Source of the DNA: Phyllobacteriaceae bacterium
GTDB lineage: Bacteria; Pseudomonadota; Alphaproteobacteria; Rhizobiales; Rhizobiaceae
Assembly (NCBI GenBank): GCA_002708825.1
Contig: PAPF01000018.1
Location: 1-64,000, forward strand
Reading direction: 5' to 3'
Length of the DNA: 64,000 nt
Shown: positions 58,794 to 64,000 of the stretch, in pieces
Layout of the letters: each line of letters begins with the position of its first letter
Position numbering within the stretch: the first letter of the stretch is position 1
Translations under genes and position numbers: made by a program
Notes under the pieces: generated by a model
The model's database searches: none
Told to the model about the DNA's origin: nothing
What the model saw: the letters and a program-made list of their open reading frames with translations, nothing else

Positions 58794-59714
58794 CTGACCC
58801 TTCCGCTGTTTCTCGAACAGGTTCTCAACGGCCTGCAACTCGGCGTGATGCTGTTCCTGATGGCCGCCGGGCTGACGCTGGTGTTCGGCGTCATGGGGCT
58901 GATCAACCTGGCGCATGGCTCGCTCTACATGGTGGGCGCGTTTGCCTGCGCGGGCGTCGCGGCGGCCACGGGCTCGTTCTGGCTAGGCCTTGCCGCCAGC
59001 CTGGCGGCAGCGGCGGCCGCGGGGGCGCTGATGGAAATAACCGTGCTGCGCCGCCTCTATGACCGCGATCACCTCGACCAGGTGCTGGCGACCTTCGCCC
59101 TCATCCTCGTCTTTTCGGAAGGCACGCGCTGGCTGTTCGGCTCGTTTCCGCTCTATCTCGACATTCCGCGGGTGCTGTCGGGCTCGGTCGCGCTGCCGGG
59201 CGGCATCACCTATCCGGTCTACCGGCTGGCCATCATCGTGGCGGGGCTGGCGATCGCCGCCGGCCTGTTCCTGCTGGTGGCGAAGACGCGCCTTGGCATG
59301 CGCATCCGTGCCGGTGACGCCGACCGCGAGATGATCGCGGCGCTGGGCGTGGACATCGACCGGCTCTACACCATCGTTTTCATGCTGGGGGCGGCGCTTG
59401 CCGGGCTGGCCGGGGCGCTGGTGGGCGCCATCCAGTCGGTGCAGGTGGGCATGGGCGAACCCGTGCTGATCCTCGCCTTCGTGGTCATCGTGATCGGCGG
59501 CATCGGTTCGATCAAGGGCGCGCTGGTGGGCGCGCTGCTGGTCGGCGTGACCGATACGCTCGGCCGCTTCCTGATGCCGCAGGCGCTCGGCCTGTTCATG
59601 GATGCCTCAAGCGCGGGAACGGTGGGTTCGGCCATCGCCTCCATTCTCATCTACATGCTCATGGCGGTGGTGCTGGCGCTCAAGCCCGGCGGGCTGTTCG
59701 GGAGTGCCGCCTGA
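58794..59714 (+). CDS. livH: ABC transporter permease, LivH family (probable CTG start)
   Basis: This membrane permease is about 306 residues. The family N-terminus LPLFLEQVLNGLQLGVMLFL is encoded here, but the first ATG (58845) comes only after it, and the only earlier start-like codons in frame are CTG at 58794 (GGGAG 8 nt upstream) and GTG at 58842. An in-frame TGA at 58755 closes the frame further up. I therefore predict CTG initiation. Other marks are GVMGLINLAHGSLYMVG and VGMGEPVLILAFVVIVIGG, ending LKPGGLFG. It overlaps livM by TGATG. Confidence 0.88.
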   Translation: MTLPLFLEQVLNGLQLGVMLFLMAAGLTLVFGVMGLINLAHGSLYMVGAFACAGVAAATGSFWLGLAASLAAAAAAGALMEITVLRRLYDRDHLDQVLATFALILVFSEGTRWLFGSFPLYLDIPRVLSGSVALPGGITYPVYRLAIIVAGLAIAAGLFLLVAKTRLGMRIRAGDADREMIAALGVDIDRLYTIVFMLGAALAGLAGALVGAIQSVQVGMGEPVLILAFVVIVIGGIGSIKGALVGALLVGVTDTLGRFLMPQALGLFMDASSAGTVGSAIASILIYMLMAVVLALKPGGLFGSAA

Positions 59715-60694
59715 TGCGCGCGGAAGGCCTGTTCACCATCGCTCTGGCCGGCGGTCTCCTTGCTGTGGCGCTGATCGCTTTCGCGGCAGGGGAAACCTTC
59801 ACCATCACGCTGGCAACCAAGGTGGCAATCTTCGCCATGGCCGGCATCGGGCTGAACCTGGCGCTCGGGCAGGGCGGGCTCGTCTCCTTCGGCCACGCCG
59901 CCTTCTTCGGTCTCGGCGGCTATGCGGTCGGCATCCTTTCGAGCCATGCGCAGAATTACGACCCGCTGACGGAATGGCCCTTTCTCATCGAGGGCACCAC
60001 CTTCATGCCGGTGCTGTGGCTGGTGGCAGTGATCGTTGCGGGCCTTGCCGCTCTGGCCATCGGGGCCATCAGCCTGCGCACGACCGGGGTCTATTTCATC
60101 ATGATCACGCTCGCCTTCGCGCAGATGATCTATTACTTCGCCATCTCCTGGCCGGCCTATGGCGGCGAGGACGGGTTGTCGATCTATGTGCGCAACGGGT
60201 TTCCGGGGGTCAACACGCTCGATCCGCTGTCGTTCTTCCTGCTGGTTTTCGCGGTTCTCGCCGCAGTGATCCTGCTGGCCTGGCGGCTGAAGGCCTCACG
60301 CTTCGGACTGGTCCTGGAAGCGGCGCGGCAGAACGCGCTTCGCGTCACCTCGGCGGGCATCACGCCCTACCGGGTACGGCTCGTGGCCTTCGTCATCTCC
60401 GCCATGATCACCGGTCTTGCGGGCGCGCTCTATGCGGACCTCAACCGCTTCGTGAGCCCCGCCATGCTGTCCTGGCACACGTCGGGCGAAATCATGATCT
60501 TCGTCATCCTCGGCGGCGTGGGACGGCTCGGCGGACCCGTTGCCGGCGCGGCCTTGTTCGTGCTGCTGGAGCATTTCCTGGGCGGGTTGACCGAGCACTG
60601 GCTCCTGTTCCTCGGCCTTGCGCTGCTGGCGGTGGTGCTGTTCGCGCGTGGCGGCCTGGCCGGCTTCGTGCTCAAGGGGCGCGGCCATGGCTGA
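59714..60694 (+). CDS. livM: ABC transporter permease, LivM family (second system)
   Basis: This 326-residue permease has AMAGIGLNLALGQGGLVSFG followed by HAAFFGLGGYAVG, the ATPase-facing loop EAARQNALRVTSAGITPYR, and AGALYADLNRFVSP. It forms the channel with the preceding LivH-type protein. It is coupled to livH (TGATG) and overlaps livG by 8 nt. Confidence 0.93.
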   Translation: MRAEGLFTIALAGGLLAVALIAFAAGETFTITLATKVAIFAMAGIGLNLALGQGGLVSFGHAAFFGLGGYAVGILSSHAQNYDPLTEWPFLIEGTTFMPVLWLVAVIVAGLAALAIGAISLRTTGVYFIMITLAFAQMIYYFAISWPAYGGEDGLSIYVRNGFPGVNTLDPLSFFLLVFAVLAAVILLAWRLKASRFGLVLEAARQNALRVTSAGITPYRVRLVAFVISAMITGLAGALYADLNRFVSPAMLSWHTSGEIMIFVILGGVGRLGGPVAGAALFVLLEHFLGGLTEHWLLFLGLALLAVVLFARGGLAGFVLKGRGHG

Positions 60695-61436
60695 TCCGGT
60701 GCTGCAATTGTCCGGGGTGACGCGCAGCTTCGGCGCGCTGGTGGCGAGCGACAAGGTCGACCTCGATCTCGTGTCCGGCGAGATTCATGCGCTGATCGGG
60801 CCGAACGGTGCCGGCAAGACCACGCTGATCAAGCAGGTCGTCGGCGAAATCCTGCCCGATGCCGGAACCATCCGGTTCCACGGCGAGGACATCACGCAGG
60901 CGCCACCGGCGCGCCGCGCGCTTGCGGGGCTGGCCCGGACCTTCCAGATTTCGGCACTGGCGCCGGAGTTTTCCGCGCTCGAGAATGTCATGGTCGCGGT
61001 CGCCCCGCGCGCGGGCGGCGTGTTCCACTTCTTCCGGTCCGCCCAGCGCGACAGTGCGCTTGTCCAGCCGGCCATGGCCGCGCTTCGCCGGGCCGGCCTG
61101 GAGAACCGCGCGCATGTGCCGGTCACCGGCCTCTCCCATGGGGAAAGGCGGCAGCTTGAAATCGCCATCGCGCTGGCGATGCAGCCGAAGGTGTTTCTCA
61201 TGGACGAGCCGATGGCGGGCATGGGGCCGGACGGCTCGCAGCGCCTGACCCGCCTGCTTTCGGAACTGAAGGCGGAGGCGCCGATCCTGCTCGTCGAGCA
61301 CGACATGGACGCCGTGTTCGCGCTGGCCGACCGCATCTCCGTCATGGTCTATGGCAGGATCGTCGCGACGGGAACGGCGGACGAGATCCGGACCAATGCG
61401 CTGGTGCGCGAGGCCTATCTGGGGGATGCGGCATGA
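60687..61436 (+). CDS. livG: ABC transporter ATP-binding protein, LivG family (second system)
   Basis: This 249-residue ATPase has Walker A GPNGAGKTT, LARTFQISALAPEFSALEN (Q-loop region), signature LSHGERRQLEIAIALA, Walker B KVFLMDEPMAGMG and the switch His in LVEHDMDAVF. The signature has LSHGE, which is normal for LivG. ATG at 60687 gives the family start MADPVLQLSGVTRSFG and overlaps livM; a longer frame is shadow sequence. ATGA overlap with livF. Confidence 0.93.
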   Translation: MADPVLQLSGVTRSFGALVASDKVDLDLVSGEIHALIGPNGAGKTTLIKQVVGEILPDAGTIRFHGEDITQAPPARRALAGLARTFQISALAPEFSALENVMVAVAPRAGGVFHFFRSAQRDSALVQPAMAALRRAGLENRAHVPVTGLSHGERRQLEIAIALAMQPKVFLMDEPMAGMGPDGSQRLTRLLSELKAEAPILLVEHDMDAVFALADRISVMVYGRIVATGTADEIRTNALVREAYLGDAA

Positions 61437-62122
61437 GCGCGCTGCTGGAAGTCGATGCGGTCGAGGCCAGCTACGGCGCGGCGCAGGCGCTGTTCGGGGT
61501 GAGCCTGACCGTCGGCGAAGGCGAGGCCGTGGCGCTGATGGGGCGCAACGGCATGGGCAAGACCACGACCATCCGCACCATCTGCCGGCTGATGCGCCAT
61601 CATGGCGGCAGGCTGCGCTTCAGCGGGCAGGATCTCGGCCCGCTGCCGCCGTTCCGCGTGGCGCGCCTCGGCGTGGGGCTGGTGCCGGAAGGGCGGCGTT
61701 GCTTCGGACCGCTGTCGGTGCGCGAAAACCTTGTCGCGGCGGCCCGGCCCGGCGAATGGACGCTCGACAAGGTGCATGGCCTGTTCCCGCGGTTGCAGGA
61801 ACGGCACGCGCAGCCGGCCGCCACGCTGTCGGGCGGCGAACAGCAGATGCTGGCCATCGGGCGGGCACTGATGACCAATCCGCGCCTGCTCGTCCTCGAC
61901 GAGGCCACGGAAGGGCTTGCGCCCGTGGTGCGCCAGGAAATCTGGTCAGCCATATCGGCGCTGCGCAGGACCGGCCTTTCGATTCTCGTGGTCGACAAGT
62001 CGCTGAAGGAACTGAAAGGCTTCGCCGACCGCTGCGTGATCCTGGAAAAGGGGGCGAGCGTGTGGCAGGGCGCGCCGGCCGAGCTGACCGACGCGATAGC
62101 CACGCGCTATCTGGGCGTCTGA
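61433..62122 (+). CDS. livF: ABC transporter ATP-binding protein, LivF family (second system)
   Basis: This 229-residue ATPase has Walker A GRNGMGKTT, LivF-type LVPEGRRCFGPLSVRENLV, signature LSGGEQQMLAIGRAL and Walker B LLVLDEATEGLAP. The usual His or Gln after Walker B reads VVDKSLKEL, so the switch position is Lys, a mild departure from the first system. It closes the operon and converges on the deaminase gene with a 9-nt gap. Confidence 0.92.
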   Translation: MSALLEVDAVEASYGAAQALFGVSLTVGEGEAVALMGRNGMGKTTTIRTICRLMRHHGGRLRFSGQDLGPLPPFRVARLGVGLVPEGRRCFGPLSVRENLVAAARPGEWTLDKVHGLFPRLQERHAQPAATLSGGEQQMLAIGRALMTNPRLLVLDEATEGLAPVVRQEIWSAISALRRTGLSILVVDKSLKELKGFADRCVILEKGASVWQGAPAELTDAIATRYLGV

Positions 62123-62131
62123 AATCCCGCC

Positions 62132-62725
62132 TCAGTTCAGCGGGATGGCGTTACCTTCCTTGGTTTCCTGGTAGGCGGCCGACAGTTCGTCATACTTGGC
62201 CTTGATGCGGGCGATGCGCTCCAGCGCCTGGCTGCGCTCCGGCTCGGGCAGGGCGTTGGCGCGCGCCGGGATCGACCAGCTTTTCCAGAAGGCGTTCTCC
62301 GCGTTGTAGCCGCCGGGGTCCAGCGTGAAGACCTCCTTGAGGATCTTCAGGTCATGCGGGATGGCGAAGGAATCGCGGCTGTCCTCATGGCTGAACAGGT
62401 AGGCGAAATTGTCGAAGCCGGTCCAGGTGATGGCGGACAGGCACAGCGAGCAGGGCTCGTGGGTGGAGATGAACAGGCAGTCCTTCGTGTCGGGACGCTG
62501 ATCGGCGGGGGTCTCGTAGAAGCGCTTCAGCGTGTGGGTTTCGCCATGCCAGAGCGGGTTTTCCAGTTCGTTGTTGGTCTCGGCGAGGACCAGCGAAAGG
62601 TCGTCCTTGCGCAGGATGGCGGCGCCGAAGAGCTTGTTGCCTCTGGCGACCCCGGCTTCGGTGAGCGGGATGATGTCGTGCTCGATCACATCGAGCATGC
62701 GGTTGATCAGGCGGGCATCTGTCAC
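62132..62725 (-). CDS. Cytidine/guanine deaminase-superfamily nucleoside deaminase
   Basis: This 197-residue protein has the CDA zinc site HGE in LWHGETHTLKRF and PCSLC in STHEPCSLCLSAITW, so it should hydrolyse an amino group on a base or related ring. About 55 residues beyond the core form a helical C-terminus (RIARIKAKYDELSAAYQ). It is third in a ureide operon after AllA, 3 nt downstream. A purine or pyrimidine breakdown role such as guanine deamination is suggested but not proved. Confidence 0.9.
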   Translation of the reverse strand: MTDARLINRMLDVIEHDIIPLTEAGVARGNKLFGAAILRKDDLSLVLAETNNELENPLWHGETHTLKRFYETPADQRPDTKDCLFISTHEPCSLCLSAITWTGFDNFAYLFSHEDSRDSFAIPHDLKILKEVFTLDPGGYNAENAFWKSWSIPARANALPEPERSQALERIARIKAKYDELSAAYQETKEGNAIPLN

Positions 62726-62728
62726 GTT

Positions 62729-63232
62729 TCACTCTCCTTGCGGCAAACGGATTTCCCAGGGCTCGGCGAAGGTGAACTCCTCCAGGTTGGAGCCGTCGCC
62801 GCCGCGGTCGACGACAAGGAAATCCTGCGGTTCGCCGATCGGCGTCAGAACCGCGTGCCATGTGTTGCGGGCATAGTTGACGCCCTGTCCGGGCGCGGTG
62901 AGGAAGGCGTGGGGGCGGCCTGGACCATCTGCCGTATCCGGGCAGACGATGACGAGAAAGGGGCGTGGCGAGAGCGGCATGAAGGCCTGGCTGCCGAAGG
63001 GATGGCGCTCCACCAGAACCAGTTTCAGCGGCATCGCATAGGGTGTGCCGCGAAAGATGTTGACGAGCACGCGCGCGCCGGGACCGGCCGCCTCGACCCT
63101 TGCCAGGTCGTGATAGCGCTCGCACTTGCCGTTGTTGATGGCGAAGTGTTCCGCGCCGTCCGTTTCGATGACGTCGCCGAAGCCCGCGAAAGCCTCGCGG
63201 GTGAGCGGGCGGGCCGTGATGACGCGGGTCAC
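62729..63232 (-). CDS. allA: Ureidoglycolate lyase
   Basis: This 167-residue AllA-family protein starts [20 protein letters not shown] and has [42 protein letters not shown] and [10 protein letters not shown]. It cleaves ureidoglycolate to glyoxylate and urea in allantoin breakdown. The start is GTG, fixed by a GTGA overlap with the upstream aminohydrolase gene; the longer open frame upstream is shadow of that gene. Complete and typical. Confidence 0.94.
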   Translation of the reverse strand: MTRVITARPLTREAFAGFGDVIETDGAEHFAINNGKCERYHDLARVEAAGPGARVLVNIFRGTPYAMPLKLVLVERHPFGSQAFMPLSPRPFLVIVCPDTADGPGRPHAFLTAPGQGVNYARNTWHAVLTPIGEPQDFLVVDRGGDGSNLEEFTFAEPWEIRLPQGE

Positions 63233-64000
63233 GGGAAGCGCGTCAGCGGCATGTGCCGGTTGACGTCCTTGTAGAGCAGGTAGCGGAAGGGGCCGGGTCC
63301 GCCGGCATAGCAGGCCTGCGGGCAGAAGGCGCGCAGCCACATGAAATCGCCGGCCTCGACCTCGACCCAGTCGCGGTTGAGCTTGTAGACGCCCTTGCCC
63401 TCCAGCACGTAGAGCCCGTGCTCCATGACATGGGTTTCCTCGAAGGGAATGGTGCCGCCGGGCTGCAGCGTGACGATGGTGACATGCATGTCGTGGCGCA
63501 GATCGGCCGGATCGACGAAACGCGTCGTCGCCCAGCGGCCTTGCGTGTCGGGCATCGGTGTGGGCGCAATGTCGCGCTCGTTAAGGAAGAGCGGATCGGG
63601 TGCATCGAGCCCCTCGACCGGCTGCCAGGCCTTGCGGATCCAGTGGAAACGGGCATGGCTGGCGCCGTCATTGGCAAGTGTCCAGCCGCTGGCGGGCGGA
63701 AGGTAGGCATAACCGCCCGGTGTCAGGCGGTGCGCGGCGCCATCGAGCGTGACGGTGATCTCGCCCTCCATGACGAAGAGCACGGCCTCGGCCCGTTCGT
63801 CCTCTTCCGGCCTTGTGCTGCCGCCGCCCGGCGCCACTTCCATGATGTATTGCGAAAAGGTCTCTGCGAAGCCCGACAGCGGACGCGCGATGACCCAGAG
63901 GCGGGTCTTTTCCCAGTGCGGCAGGCAACTGGTGACGATGTCGCGCAGCACGCCGGCCGGCAGGACGGCATAGGCCTCGGTGAAGACCGCGCGGCCGGTC
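63229..64000 (-). CDS. allE: (S)-ureidoglycine aminohydrolase, bicupin (5' end beyond window)
   Basis: The visible part is about 256 residues of the UGHY/AllE family: [20 protein letters not shown] close to the right edge, [14 protein letters not shown], a first cupin, and the second cupin with Mn-site [18 protein letters not shown]. It hydrolyses ureidoglycine to ureidoglycolate and ammonia, feeding AllA encoded next. The frame stays open to base 64000 without a stop and family length is about 275, so the start is expected some 20 codons beyond the window. Confidence 0.92.
   Translation of the reverse strand, partial: TGRAVFTEAYAVLPAGVLRDIVTSCLPHWEKTRLWVIARPLSGFAETFSQYIMEVAPGGGSTRPEEDERAEAVLFVMEGEITVTLDGAAHRLTPGGYAYLPPASGWTLANDGASHARFHWIRKAWQPVEGLDAPDPLFLNERDIAPTPMPDTQGRWATTRFVDPADLRHDMHVTIVTLQPGGTIPFEETHVMEHGLYVLEGKGVYKLNRDWVEVEAGDFMWLRAFCPQACYAGGPGPFRYLLYKDVNRHMPLTRFP

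Overview
The window is GC-rich, densely packed and almost entirely coding. Operon genes overlap by ATGA or 8-nt junctions, which is typical of an alphaproteobacterium. Four features point to Hyphomicrobiales (rhizobia/Brucella relatives): a RirA-type Rrf2 iron regulator with Cys91/Cys99/Cys105, a RibH2-type lumazine synthase under an FMN riboswitch, erythritol-type genes eryB, eryC, eryH (tpiA2) and eryI (rpiB), and a 10-nt left edge matching the 3' end of an initiator tRNA. I see no transposase, intact integrase, CRISPR array or rRNA.

Region by region. (1) 1-442: tRNA end, its terminator and a degraded open frame. (2) 439-14982: a tautomerase/SnoaL fusion diverges from a 13-gene operon: gntR, livJHMGF, LeuC/LeuD-type hydratase, an isocitrate lyase/PEP-mutase family lyase, hyuB, hyuA, an isochorismatase-fold protein and an FAD flavoprotein. 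A perfect 9-bp inverted repeat lies between the divergent genes. (3) 14979-18466: sulfatase/phosphonate monoester hydrolase, purU, FMN riboswitch and ribH2. (4) 18545-25172: a tetritol phosphate module (eryB, eryC, Fe-alcohol dehydrogenase, transaldolase, deoR, tpiA-type, rpiB-type) with no kinase in view. (5) 25251-29081, minus strand: a Rieske oxygenase operon with PDR-type reductase, Rid protein, two small proteins and an IclR regulator. (6) 29402-43160: a 14-gene plus-strand cluster with NitT/TauT-type ABC importer, two flavin monooxygenases, cupin, two SDRs, alpha/beta hydrolase, IclR, extradiol-dioxygenase-like VOC protein, ThDP enzyme, aspartate-dehydrogenase-like protein and ALDH. (7) 43311-44887: rirA and glucokinase. 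(8) 44987-53237: gentisate-type dioxygenase and fumarylpyruvate-hydrolase-type protein, then a TAXI-TRAP transporter with UspA, class III aminotransferase and BKACE. (9) 53306-57132: LuxR response regulator, ChaN-like protein, aminotransferase, kynurenine-formamidase-like hydrolase. (10) 57325-64000: a stand-alone RAM protein and second livJHMGF set, facing a ureide operon (ureidoglycine aminohydrolase, ureidoglycolate lyase, nucleoside deaminase) that runs off the right edge.

How the genes work together. The window is a catabolic region in which importers sit next to the enzymes that probably use their cargo. The most intriguing unit is region 2. Its hydratase pair plus lyase repeats the gene trio known from 2,3-dimethylmaleate breakdown (dmdA, dmdB, dml) and couples it to an ATP-dependent HyuAB ring amidase, suggesting catabolism of a cyclic imide or lactam through a substituted maleate and malate. 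Region 6 looks like an uncharacterised (hetero)aromatic route with a NicC-like monooxygenase. These substrate ideas are inference. Families were called from motifs read by eye and were not searched against a database.
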